A DNA stretch of 64,000 nucleotides from Adiantum capillus-veneris (lineage: Eukaryota; Streptophyta; Polypodiopsida; Polypodiales; Pteridaceae). Shown here one piece after another: positions 23,974 to 34,547 of this stretch (positions within the stretch are counted from its first letter, which is position 1; each line of letters opens with the position of its first letter). The translations under genes were made by a program, and so were the position numbers. Under the pieces are notes generated by a model. That model was given only the letters and a program-made list of their open reading frames with translations, had not been told where the DNA came from and ran no database searches. The stretch spans positions 11,520,412-11,584,411 of the forward strand of contig CM043965.1 of NCBI GenBank assembly GCA_014529385.2, given 5' to 3'.

Positions 23974-25030
23974 GCCGACAAGGATTTTACCTTTGGATTT
24001 CCCAAGTCCATCCATGGGAATACAAGAATATGGAGAGTGGTAGATAGGTTAGAAAACAAGCACATTTTATACTTGTTAAAAAGACTATTAAGGCACACCA
24101 AATGGAAACGCTCTTCATATTTCAAATCTTTAAACACCATGGCTTGCCAACATCAACAGTGTCGGATAGAGATCCTCAAATGGCGAGTAATGTTTAGAAG
24201 GGTCTCTTTGAGAATCTAGGTACTAGGCTCAATTTCTGTTTGGCCTATCACCCACAAAGGGATGGCCACAGTGAAATAGCCAACCTTATGATTCTAGATC
24301 TACTTAAGACCTATGTTACTGAAGTAGATCAACGTTCCCAATGGGAAAAATACCTACCTCTTGTAGAGTATACGTACAATAACACTGTCTATACTACTAC
24401 AGGGAAGACACCTCTTGAAATCATTGAATGAAGACCTAAAAGTCCCTTGCTACTTAAGGTACATGGGAAGATCTTCGCTGCCGATGAGTATATCCAAGAC
24501 CTACAAGAATCTTTCCAAAAGATTAAGGAGGCTATACCCATCTCCCAATAAAGGCAAAAGACTGCAGCTAACAAGCACATAAGGGCCTGGGCGTTCAAGG
24601 AAAATGGTTGGGTCCTATTCAAATTTCCCAAAGCTCGATTGAGGTAGACTACGGACAAAAATCCTACAGGCCTCCAAAAGTATTATGCTACACTAGCAAA
24701 AAGATACTATGGTTCTTTTCAAATCCTAAAACTAATCAATGAGATGGCCTATCAACTCAAGGTACCCAACCATTGTCTCATTCACAATTCTTTTCATGTG
24801 AGCCTACTTAAGCCTTATAAAGGAGAGCCACCACAAGAACAAATGTTAGAGGACCCGACCGAGATCGAAGATCAAGAAGAGGTGCTTCAACCCGAATGGA
24901 TTCTTTGACATGAATACATGGTAAGATTATCCAGTGGTATCTTATTAAATTTAAAATTTATCCTATTGAAGATGCTAGATGGATGCAAGGAACACATCTT
25001 AAGGATAGTATGAACCTTGTCAATACTTAC
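23974..25030 (+). pseudogene. Chromovirus integrase core, GPY/F region and chromodomain
   Basis: The frame resumes with FGFPKSIHGNTRIWRVVDRL, then FQIFKHHGLPTSTVSDRDP (second catalytic Asp), AYHPQRDGHSEIAN (with the catalytic Glu) and LPLVEYTYNNTVYTTTGKTP. The GPY/F-like part is YYGSFQILKLINEMAYQLKVP, followed by HNSFHVSLLKPY. A chromodomain-like end, in a shifted frame, reads YLIKFKIYPIEDARWMQG and THLKDS. Chromodomains of this type steer integration to marked chromatin. Several stops and at least one frameshift are present. Confidence 0.85.
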
Positions 25031-25129
25031 AATGCTATATTAGAGTAAACAAATGTTAAATGAAAAATGTTTTTGTCTTATACTCTTTTTATGTGCACAA
25101 ATTTAAGTAGTATGCATGCTTAGAATAAT

Positions 25130-25385
25130 ATTTGTGATAACGACGTCTCTCAAACACCAACAAGAATTTGTCACTCTACTTTGGGAGTATGATGTGGACT
25201 CAAGAGCAGACATGCTTGCGGCAGCTAAGTCTCCCAAGCCCCAAATGGATTATTCATTCAATTTGGAATGATGTCATAAGGTAAGAAGGGATCCTCTACA
25301 CGCTAAGAAACACAGACTAATGACTAAAGGCTTTATCTCCTCTACCACATAGTCGAGGACAACTATGCTTTCAAGAGAGAGGTAA
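25130..25385 (+). other. Chromovirus 3' untranslated part and polypurine tract
   Basis: The short coding-like stretch EFVTLLWEYDVDSRADML after the chromodomain may be a C-terminal extension. The region ends in CAAGAGAGAGGTAA (25372-25385), a likely polypurine tract, directly before TGTCATAAAATC. Confidence 0.55.
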
Positions 25386-26760
25386 TGTCATAAAATCTAA
25401 TATCTAACTAACTCAAATGATTTTTTTTTATTAAGCTGATCGTTCAATGTGGGAGAATAAACAGGAACAAGAATTAGAATAGAGACATGTGCTTTTAGAT
25501 TTCTTTCATCATGGGACCAAAGGTAATGGGTCCAAATGGGGGATGGTCTAGCAAAGAGAAGTGGTAGCTAATGGAGCTTATGAGACCTTAGGGTTAGCTT
25601 CATTAAAGACCTCTAAAGGTTAGTGTTAAAAGTCCTTAGACCTAGGACCTTAGGCAACCTAGGGTTGAGCTTCAGGTGGGAACCCGGCCCATGCTTGAGG
25701 TGCTTGTCGTGCTTGCTGACTAAGGTGCTTGAGGTGCTTGTCGTACTTGCTAACTAAGGTGATTGAGGTGTTTGTCATGCTTATGGGACAAGGTGCTTGA
25801 GAATCTTGAAGTCAAACCAAGGCCTACAATGAGGGCGGCGAGTCCTATAAGTAGGGGATGTGGGAGACTACCACTTGTACCCTCTCAAGGGTCACCCTTT
25901 CCCCTAAGAGGCAACTTGACATGGACACATATCAAACTCCTCCTCATGTTTCCCTAATGGTGTGCTTGAATCCTATTGGCTAGGCTTTAAAGGGGTCCAA
26001 TGAGCATTTTGTTTAATTAAATAATTATCTAGGCATTATCAAGCCCCATCTCTCAAAGGGGTAAGGAGGACACTTGTCCAAATGCTACCCTTGTTGCTTG
26101 ATATGCACTAAGCATGCGATTGGCTAAGCTTGCAGGGGTCCAATCAAATTCAATATGAGCTAAAAGAAGGGGTCAACCAAGGCAAGTTGGGGGTGTGCTT
26201 GGGGGTATATTCTCTCTCACACACTCTCACATGCTCTCATTCTCTTGTTGTGATGTGCAAGAATTCCATCTCCTTCTCCAAGCTTGAGAAGTTGAGAGCC
26301 TACACCAACAAATCCTAGCTATGGAATACAAATCCAATCAAGAGCCATGCTTCAATGCTATGCTAGCCATCTTCTTCATCTCCATTACTATTCTACTATA
26401 TTATGCTAAGCTCTATGAGTAATGGTATGAGAGGACACTACTTCTTTCTCATAGAAATACTTCTTCTTCCTCTTCCCTACCCTCATTCTCTGCTTGCTCT
26501 CTCCACCTTTGAAGGTGTTTGAGGTCTTGGGACCGAGATCGGGGACAAGTTAATGCTTTCATTTAGCTAAGTTACAAGCATAATTGTGGTGCATGAAGCT
26601 CTCTATCTTCATTGCACCATCAAGGTCTCAAGGAACACAAAGATTGTATTGTACCAAGTCTCTCTTTATGGGAGAAGCTATAACACAAAAGCCTTTTGGA
26701 GGGGGGACTGGGCTCCACATAGATCGGGTCCTCAACTATTGTCAAGTTCTTTAATTCTCT
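25386..26760 (+). repeat. Chromovirus 3' LTR (end approximate)
   Basis: Begins TGTCATAAAA after the purine tract. Its distal part aligns in reverse with 17590-18110. It contains a short internal repeat GAGGTGCTTGTCGTGCTTGCTGAC near 25700-25790. The 3' edge could not be fixed; homology with the inverted piece continues at least to 26760. Confidence 0.65.
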
Positions 26761-26934
26761 CTCTCTTGCAAAGTATTGTTCATGCCAATCTAATTAAGTA
26801 TAATGGTTATGTTGCTATTCGTAATCTAGTTTTCTCCATATGTCTTAAAGAATTGCTCACTATATTTTTCTTAATTCAGCTATTCTTAATGTTCATAGTC
26901 CAATTCCATTACATTATGCTATGAAAAGGGGTAG

Positions 26935-27097
26935 GCTAAGGATCATATGTTTGCTTGCAAGGAAGCAGTGTTCTATGATTTTGAGTTTGAATCCATTCAT
27001 TAACAAAAAAACCTTCTTTTGACAGAGACATTATGTGAAAATAATGCTTCGCAAAAAGGCATTACGGAAGTTAAACAATGCTCTACATATGTACACT

Positions 27098-27154
<57 letters not shown>

Positions 27155-27256
27155 AGCTCATCTCTATTCTCATTACAGAGACTCCTTGCATGATAGATCT
27201 TTGAGGTCTCTTGGGATTGTTCCAACAACATCAATATAACCTCTTCTTCTTCTTCT
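26935..27256 (+). mobile_element. SINE of the same family, interrupted by a microsatellite
   Basis: A B-box-like TTGAGTTTGAATCC (26981-26994) lies upstream, and TAGATCTTTGAGGTCTCTTG with a CTTCTTCTTC tail (27194-27256) matches the 3' body of the SINE units at 2586 and 2774. The middle is displaced by about 190 bp holding (CT)n and (CA)n (27102-27156). Confidence 0.5.
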
Positions 27257-28792
27257 CTTCTCTCTCCTCCCCCCCCCCCCCCCCCAAACACAAAAAAAAA
27301 AAAAACCCTCCCAACCAAACAAACAAAAAGAACCCATAGGGGACTAGCTTCATTATGTTATGTGTTAATTGGGATGTCTAATTTGGGGAGTCCACTTGAT
27401 GACTCACGTTGACGATTTGAGTTTTTTATCACTCACTTAAGTGACTCAGTGAGTGAATAGGACAGGGGCTTACTTACGAAGACATGAATATGAAGAGTTG
27501 CACAAGTTAAGACAAGAATATAATATGCGTGGGAGTGTAAAGGCTCTTGGGTACGGAAGAAGGAAGAGGATAATGTATGGGAAAAATATGAAGGTCCCTT
27601 GATGAGAAAGTGAAAGGAACAATTTGGTGGCTGAAAAATACATATTGAGGGGGGAGAGAGGAAGTTGAGAGTGTGATTTGGTAGCAATTAGGGGTGCAAG
27701 CAATCTAAATGTGAAAATTGAGGTTTTTTAACATTATTTGATGGTTTAAGCAAATTAAGATAGTGGGTTTGAAAAATCTAAAACTTTGAGGGTGGGGTTT
27801 GAAAATATTAGTGGGTTTGGTTTTCATGCAGAAAAATGGATTTGCTTTGGAGTTGAAATTGAAGGTTTTTTAATATAAATCAAAAGTGGCTTTAGTATGT
27901 GTGATCGATCTTGAAAAAAATCGTGGAGAGGTAGGATTTGGCAAGGATGCTGACACTTTTGCAAGATGAAGGAGAAGGACTACCGGGTGACGTGTTGCAA
28001 TGGCAAGGGGAGTTGGTACCATATGGGGGCATAGAGCGTAAATAGACTTCTCTCGCTTTCGCCATGTGAGGGCCATGCCCCTGCCCTCTCATATTGTTAA
28101 CCGCCGTTTGTCTCATGTGCGCCCCCCCCCCCCCCCCCCCCCCCCCCCCTCTCTCTCTCGTGGGTCTGCATGTCGTGGATCTACAGAGGATGACTAGGGA
28201 CAATGGGTGCACAACTGTGTGTGTGTGTGTGTGCGCGCGCGTGCAATGCAATCTTGCATGTGTGTGCAATCTCTCACCGCTACAATGATGCAAGCAGATG
28301 AAGCGCCTTTGTTGTTGCTTACTCCTTCACGAGGCTCTAGTGTCTCTCCGCAAAGCAGCCAAGGGTTGGGGATGGAAGGAGGCAAGGCAAAAGCGGAAGG
28401 ATGCTATGGCGATGGGACGGCGAGGTGGAGGAAGGAGGTGGTGCAAAGAAGACAAATGGGGCCCGCGAGCAAGGGGAGATATCCTAGGGGAATCATAAGA
28501 CTTTCGGGGTTGTTTGTAAGTTGAGTGAGTATGTGTCTATCAATCGTGAAAAGTTGGAATCTGCAACAAACGATGCCTTCCAGGTGGCGGCAAGCGAAGC
28601 AGGGAAGACTCTCTCTGGAAAGAAAAAGGTAGTGGGCGGGGGACCGACTTCTCTCTTATATGTGTTTTGGAACGGTCTCAAAATCTCGCTCGTTGAAATT
28701 GAGAAGGTTGCCAACTTGTTCCTCTATATATAAACAGTGGAGTTGTTGAGCCTGCATCAGCAGATAAAGAATTCACGGAAGTTGCTTGGGGG

Positions 28793-28864
<72 letters not shown>

Positions 28865-29381
28865 CTAGGTAGAGGGAGCTTAGGTGGTCTTGGGATGAGC
28901 AGGTAGGGGGCACGCGTGGGCGAGACGAAGGAGGTGCAGGAGGGGGAGGCAGGCTCATAGGTCTCCCTTGCAGCTTGGGGGTGTCGAGAGGCCCGTCGAT
29001 TTTGTATCGCATGGAGAAGGCAGGGAGCTCTAGGTTTTTTTTGCAGGCTGACGTGGGTTCTTTGGGACGCGCGAGAATATTGAGGGGACATCTAGCAAAG
29101 AAATTGAATTTCTTTATTGGTGAGCCATTGAATAAATAGAATTGAGGGGTTGCAAATGGTAATTGAGGGCGAAAATGGGGGTGGGTTTGGTATGTTGAAA
29201 AATGGAAAGGTGGTGGGTTCGCTTTGGGAGAGGAGGCTTACCTTACCCGTGTGCCTAACCTTTCCTCACGCACACGCACGCCTGGTGTGGTCAATACGAA
29301 GGTAAAGAAGAGTCGTAGTAGTTGAACGGTGAGCACATTTGGTGAAGAGTAACATTAGGATTTGTGTGATGTCGAAAAGCC

Positions 29382-29417
<36 letters not shown>

Positions 29418-29458
29418 GCAGCAAGGGAGGAAGCGGAGATTGAGGCAGCTGCCGCCAC
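27257..29458. other. Gene-like intergenic DNA, no gene assigned
   Basis: Contains poly(C) at 27268-27285 and 28122-28149, (CT)n at 28795-28862, and (GA)n at 29384-29415. Base composition rises in GC from about 28 kb towards the LysM gene. Several open frames (for example 28521-28733) have no recognisable domain. It may include regulatory DNA for the gene that follows, but nothing specific could be shown. Confidence 0.4.
28795..28862. repeat. (CT)34 microsatellite
   Basis: Uninterrupted CT run about 0.8 kb upstream of the LysM gene. Confidence 0.95.
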
Positions 29459-29465
29459 TATAAAA
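29459..29465 (+). promoter_or_regulatory. TATA box of the LysM gene
   Basis: TATAAAA stands 169 bases before the ATG. A start about 30 bases downstream would give a leader of roughly 135 nt containing GA tracts, which is typical of plant promoters and leaders. Confidence 0.5.
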
Positions 29466-29537
29466 TTTTGAGTGTGGGTTCTCTATGATATAGAATTAGA
29501 CAGAGGCTTCCTGTGATAAATCAGTACAAACTACGGA

Positions 29538-29539
<2 letters not shown>

Positions 29540-29586
<47 letters not shown>

Positions 29587-29624
29587 GCTAGCAGTGGCCG
29601 TAGGCTGAGAGAGAGAGAGAGAGA
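29540..29624. repeat. (GA)n tracts in the 5' leader
   Basis: GA runs at 29541-29582 and 29608-29624, between the TATA box and the ATG. GA repeats in plant leaders can act as GAGA-type binding sites; here this is inference. Confidence 0.9.
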
Positions 29625-29627
29625 GGC

Positions 29628-30044
29628 ATGGTGCGCCGTAGTTGCAGTTTAGTAATCGCCAGTTTGTGGATATTACTATACTGCGCTTGTGGGCTTGAGA
29701 AGGTGATGGGCGTGCGCGGGGCGGGTCACGGACTAGGAAGAGCAAGGCTGAGCGAGGGCGCTGGCGCCAGGTGGACGCAGAGCATTGCCATGGGTGCGGG
29801 CACGTGGAGGCATCGGAGTGGCTTCACGTTGGCACAGAGGCAAGAGAGTATGGGGGGCGGGTGCTCGCCGTGTGAGGAGGTGTACGTGGTGCGGGACGAG
29901 GGGGAGACGCTGCAGACGATCAGCGAGAAGTGCCATGCTCCGTTCATTCTGCTGGACAACCCGCATGTGCAGGACACCGACGACATCTCCGCCGGCTCCG
30001 TCCTCCTCATTTCCTCCACCCACCTCCCTTGCTCCCACCTCTAA
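29628..30044 (+). CDS. Short secreted LysM-domain protein (138 aa)
   Basis: Single open exon. Residues 5-22 (CSLVIASLWILLYCACG area) are hydrophobic and look like a signal peptide, so the product is probably secreted or extracellular. After a basic, low-complexity stretch, residues about 82-130 form one LysM domain with EEVYVVRDEGETLQTISEKC, then ILLDNPHVQDTDDISAG and a final VLLI strand. The C-x-x-C before the domain and the later Cys are typical of the small plant LysM proteins. LysM domains bind N-acetylglucosamine polymers such as chitin or peptidoglycan. No kinase or membrane anchor is present. The ATG at 29628 is chosen because it supplies the signal peptide; ATG 29706 would drop it. 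It is GC-rich against AT-rich neighbours and is the only intact gene in the window. Confidence 0.8.
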   Translation: MVRRSCSLVIASLWILLYCACGLEKVMGVRGAGHGLGRARLSEGAGARWTQSIAMGAGTWRHRSGFTLAQRQESMGGGCSPCEEVYVVRDEGETLQTISEKCHAPFILLDNPHVQDTDDISAGSVLLISSTHLPCSHL

Positions 30045-31711
30045 CCTGCCACCCACCGCCCAATTCAGGGCCTGGTCCCTCACACCTCTCCCTAAGGTGC
30101 CTCTTCTAATTATTGGGCCTTTAATCACACCATATTTGTATACCATAATTTCGCACTAGCATCCCCTCCATTACTTCCTCTTTGAGAGTGTAACATGAAT
30201 TTATAGTTCCTATACATACATCGTAAGGGGGACTCTAGCCAACCGCTTCAGTTGAGCAGTGTTGATCCTTCATGTCCCATATCTTTTCCTCAATGAGCTC
30301 AATGAGTATTCATCAAATAATAGGTCTACACCACGGGAGTACTAAGCTTGACTACTTTGTACTTATATACCATCAAAGTGAGAATCAATTTTCAGAAGTT
30401 TCTTACATGTAATTTGTGTGCTTGTATGTGTGGCTTGTGTGCTTACGATTTCACTTTTTAGTTCTAATGTCTATACTAGTAAGCTTTGGGACTTGATCAG
30501 CTTAATTTCTCTTTAGTCATTGTAATTGACCTTCCGCTGACAAAAAATCTTGTTGCCAAAATTTGCACAAATGCTTATCGTGTATCTAGGTTGCAGTAAT
30601 TTTAACTTTTGAGATCCTTGTTTGGAGACAACACCCTTGATGCGTTCAAACTGAGTCCCACAACTTATATCCATGGAATTACAAATTGTATGCTAATTAG
30701 TCCATTGACTACGAGCTCCTCAATAACTAGCAATAAGCTCAAGTGCTCCGAACACCTTAATGGTTGGCTCCTTGTCTATCCAACGTTTGTGTAGGTGACA
30801 TTCGAGAAGAGGTCTTGGAGCCATAGGTTTTAAATTCTTGTTTATAAATTGTGCTATTCTCTTGAGTCACATGTTTGTGAGACAATATAATTGAATCTTT
30901 GGATATACGATGCATGCTTTCTAATTTAGATTTCTAAGGATGATTTGAGAACATCAACTTGTATGATTTTACCCTTAAGATCGTATAATACTCATAGATT
31001 GTACGTACTAGTGGTTCAACTAGGCCTACCGACTATTCTATCCCACTGACCCCTTCAACCATTGTTTGTAGTAAAAAACACTTGGTATGTAGGTTCAATG
31101 TCCATACATTTCCAAGTGAAAATTTCAAAAGAAATCCTTCAACAATGATCTTTAGATACTCATGACCATATGGTCAGTCGCATGCACATTCACTGCCCAT
31201 GCATCTCTCATTAAGAGTGACATGTCACATTGGCTTCTTTGAAATTGAAAATCCCACAAGGTTCTATCAAGGTACCCCAAACCTTATCTCCTAGTTCTTA
31301 CAACTCCCTCTCAATTTGACTCCTCCAAGTCAACTAGAGGTCTGGCTTTGCTCTTTGTCTCTAAGTAAACTTAAACGGACCACTAATATTGCCACCCTTC
31401 CAACCTCTTGCGCTCATCCATTAGAGCGAAAACTTTATTATGTTGTTCAATAGGCCAAGGCAAAGTGAATCTCAATTGTATAGGGGTCTGCATAAAGCCT
31501 TTGCCAAATTGTTGGCCTTGTCTATTGTAACCATAGGCCCAGAGAAAGGTCCTACACTTAGTCCTTGACTTTGCTTAGATTTTGTCTTGAATGACGAAAG
31601 GAAAACTTCAGCAGTTGAGGAGATTCAATACACTCTCACAACCACACATGCCTCTTTCTCCACAAATCTCTCCCAAATCAGCAACATGCACACATCTTAT
31701 TAATAAATCTG
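30045..31711. other. Intergenic DNA, no gene recognised
   Basis: AT-rich with short motif-free frames. It includes the 3' flank of the LysM gene; no clear AATAAA was singled out. Homology with the CACTA family begins near 31712. Confidence 0.5.
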
Positions 31712-31807
31712 ACAGGGGTAAAAAATAAACTGAGAGCACCCAAAACTCAGATCTCAGATCGGAGTTTCGACACTCAAGCGAAAGAGGTAAACCTTCCCCT
31801 TCCCCTT

Positions 31808-31819
31808 CCCCCCCCCCCC

Positions 31820-31880
<61 letters not shown>

Positions 31881-31961
31881 ACGAGGAGAGGAAGGAGATC
31901 CATGTATGCCGCTTCCCTCTACTCTCTCTCATGTTCCCTTCCCCTCTTTCTCTCTCTCTCT

Positions 31962-32030
<69 letters not shown>

Positions 32031-32170
32031 TGTGTCTTTGAAAGAGAGAGAGAGAGAGAGTGAGAGAGAGAGAGAGAGTACACACATGCATAAACAAAAA
32101 ACACATACACACACACATACATAAACAAAGAATGCATACACACACACATTGAGAGAGAGAGAGAGATAAA
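31808..32170. repeat. Poly(C), (CA)n, (TC)n, (AC)n, (AG)n tracts in CACTA leader
   Basis: C run at 31808-31836, CA run to 31875, TC at 31970-32000, AC at 32001-32029, AG at 32041-32078. The order mirrors the compound tract in copy 1. Confidence 0.9.
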
Positions 32171-32189
32171 GTAGAGAAAATATGAAATG

Positions 32190-32690
32190 AAATGTTATAT
32201 TAAGATTTAGGGTTAGGTTAGATTTATAATTACATTTCAAATTAAGTTGGATTTAGATCTAAGATTAAGTTAGAGTACATTTAATTTATATTTAAAATTT
32301 ACACTAAATTTAAAATTAGGTTAGATTACATTTAAGATTAGGTTAGATTTAGAGTTATGTTGAGTTGAAAATTAGGTTAGATTTAGATTTAAGTTAGGGC
32401 AAGATTTAAGATTAGGTTTATGTTGAGTTTAAGATTATGTTAAATTTAGATTTAAAATTAGGGCAAGATTTAAGATTAGCTAGGTTAGATTTAAGTTAGA
32501 TTACATTTAGGTTTAGGATTTAAGATTGGATTAGATTTATGTTTATTGTTGATCGAGTTTAAGATTAGATTAAATTTAAATTTAAGATTAAGACAAGATT
32601 TAAGAATAGATTAGATTTACATTTAGGTTTAAGTTAGATTATATTTAGGTTTATGTTGAGTTTAAGATTAGATTAGATCTACGTTAGATT
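32190..32690. repeat. Degenerate TTAGGTTAGATTTA minisatellite
   Basis: Many imperfect copies of AAGATTAGGTTAGATTTA-like words follow one another. The same words on the other strand fill 2400-2580 in copy 1, so they are a family trait, not telomeric DNA. Confidence 0.7.
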
Positions 32691-33297
32691 TTAGGCCATG
32701 TCAATGAAGTCTTTGCCCAAAGAGCAAACACTAGGTACACAACAATATATATATTCCCATCAAAATCTCACACCTATTAACTCACCCACTAACCATGTTC
32801 AATTAACTCAGAATCGCCATATGTTCAATTAGGTTAGATTTTGGATTTAGTTTTTATATTAAAGTCTACCTTCGAAATTACGAAAGACAATTAGAGTTAG
32901 GTGAACGGTGATCCCTCTCTTCCTCTCTACGGATACGACCTTAAGTTGGAAAGTTTTCAACGATATGATACTCAGATTGGAGGCCAACATGTAATGTGCT
33001 AAGTAATCCCTCAAACAAAGATCTGCTGTGAAGAGATGTTAAGATGTTATGAATTGCTATAGCTAGAGAAGAGGCAAAGGGATTTTGTCCACTACATGCA
33101 CTATTATAACCCGGTGGTTCTGATCTCCGTGCACCTCTAGACGGAGGTGTGCGTGGATCGGACATGACTATTCAATGTGAGGTAGTTTACAGTGTGAACA
33201 AAGAGAGAGAGATCAGAGAGAGAGTGAGAGATAAAAGACGGAAAATGCCAATAGAAGATTAAATTTATGTCCAGATTATAAGGTTTTTACATTCATT

Positions 33298-33568
33298 ATG
33301 AGTAGTGACGAGGATGTGGGGCCGTCCAACCGGAACATCTATCTCTCAACAAGGATCTTATGTCCTTGTAATCAATGCAAGCATGATGTGAGATGGACAA
33401 GACACGTTTCTTTGCAGCACGTTCCTGAATTTGGCGAGTTTGATCCATCTATTATAGATCGAGTTGTTTCCAATTATAAATCGTCGAACTCTAGCGCTGG
33501 CCAACAGGCAACAATCTTGCAACCCAATAGACGTGTTCTCGTAGGCTCTTTGGTTAAGCAACATACGT
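33298..33568 (+). pseudogene. CACTA transposase exon 1, part before element C
   Basis: Starts MSSDEDVGPSNRNIYLSTR and has CPCNQCKHDVRW, SLQHVPEFGEFDPSIIDR and ILQPNRRV; it matches copy 1 at 372-629. The last part is frameshifted relative to copy 1 (copy 1 RRHFGQAAYVRPQ). Interrupted at 33568 by element C and resumes at 41176 with NVRPQDVAS. Confidence 0.85.
33565..33568. repeat. Target duplication of element C (left ACGT)
   Basis: ACGT precedes the first TG of element C, and ACGT follows its last CA (41176-41179). Copy 1 carries the uninterrupted site CATATGTGAGGCC, which matches CATACGTGAGGCC here. Confidence 0.8.
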
Positions 33569-34160
33569 TGTCGTGCGGCTCCGCTTCCATGATGGGAAAA
33601 AGAGCAAAGAGAAGCAGAAAAAGTCTATTTGAAGCTCACACATTTATTGAGCAGTGACCAGGGCTCGAGAACAAGCAAGGAGATCTAGAAAGAGTATGCT
33701 TTATGTGGTTATGAAGGCCTAAGCGTAGAGAGTTCATGCTTGAAGAAAATGTTTTACATCTGAAAGGGCTCTTAGTACATACAAGGCAACTTGGATAGAG
33801 GAAGACATGTGGTCAGTGGTAAAAAGGAAAGTGTGTGAAAGACTTCACACCTCTGCATGAGGGAGGCTGAAAAAGTCTTAGTCTATAAAAGTTTTGTAAA
33901 ACAGGTTTTTGGTGGAAATGGACTGCGATGGAGGAAGGAAAACGGCATTTTGAGCATTTTTGTGTCTCACGCATAGAGACTAATTCTGCACTTATTAGGA
34001 GATATTCAAGTTTTCATTCTTTGCTGTATCAGGGGAGGAAGCCATAAACTTTGAACACTCTACTCTTTTTCCAAGCTTCCATAGCCCATTCTAATCCAAT
34101 ATTCCATAGCCACTCTAATCAAAGAAGCCATAACCCAAGCCTTAATTAATCATTTTCCTG

Positions 34161-34222
<62 letters not shown>

Positions 34223-34495
34223 GCAGCATAGGAAGAACGAAGGAGACAACTATTATCAAGGTAATCTCGGCAAGCCAATGAAGGCAAATTAACATGATGT
34301 AAGGAGTTTAAATAATTTAAGCAACGGTACTGTTAATTGTCCTCTTTGGGTAATCAAGCTTCAGAATCGTGTTCAAGTTGTCGGTTTAAAGATTTGTCTA
34401 CATTAATTGTGTTTGCTACAACTCTCTTCCACACACCTCTCACAGCTAGAGGCCCCGCGCCTTCCCGGCTCACCTTTTGAACACAAATCCCCCGA
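33569..34495 (+). repeat. Element C LTR1
   Basis: 927 bp, with a (CT)n run of 55 bp at 34164-34218. The end has lost about 20 bp that in the second unit hold the LTR edge and primer site (ACACAAATCCC then CGATGGGAAATGAG). Very like LTR3. Confidence 0.85.
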
Positions 34496-34547
34496 TGGGA
34501 AATGAGCTGGGGTGGGAGGTAAAGATGGAGATTCCAAAAGAGTTGAT

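Larger units (their letters stand above)
3519..26760 (+). mobile_element. Decayed Ty3/gypsy chromovirus, split by later insertions
   Basis: Pieces in order and all on the plus strand are gag (about 4180-4640), protease remnant (about 4760-4840), RT (about 5030-5963), RNase H (13446-13860), integrase zinc region (14060-14240), integrase core, GPY/F and chromodomain (23974-25030), a purine tract (25372-25385) and a 3' LTR from 25386. The breaks at 5963/13446 and 14240/23974 fall inside conserved domains and rejoin in the right order, showing insertion after arrival. No 5' LTR is seen; copy 1 of the CACTA begins at 3518, so the LTR may have been lost or displaced there. Confidence 0.85.

Noticed and set aside
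27433-27703. Minus-strand frames with Phe/Ser/Leu-rich products
   Set aside because: No domain, low complexity, overlapping frames on one pyrimidine-rich strand; no splice or start evidence.
28521-28733. Small gene upstream of the LysM gene
   Set aside because: The 70-residue frame looks fairly protein-like, but no motif, promoter or homologous copy supports it.
32190-32690. Interstitial telomere-like repeat (TTTAGGG-related words)
   Set aside because: Only one near-match TTTAGGGTTAG is present; the array is a degenerate TTAGGTTAGATTTA minisatellite shared with CACTA copy 1.
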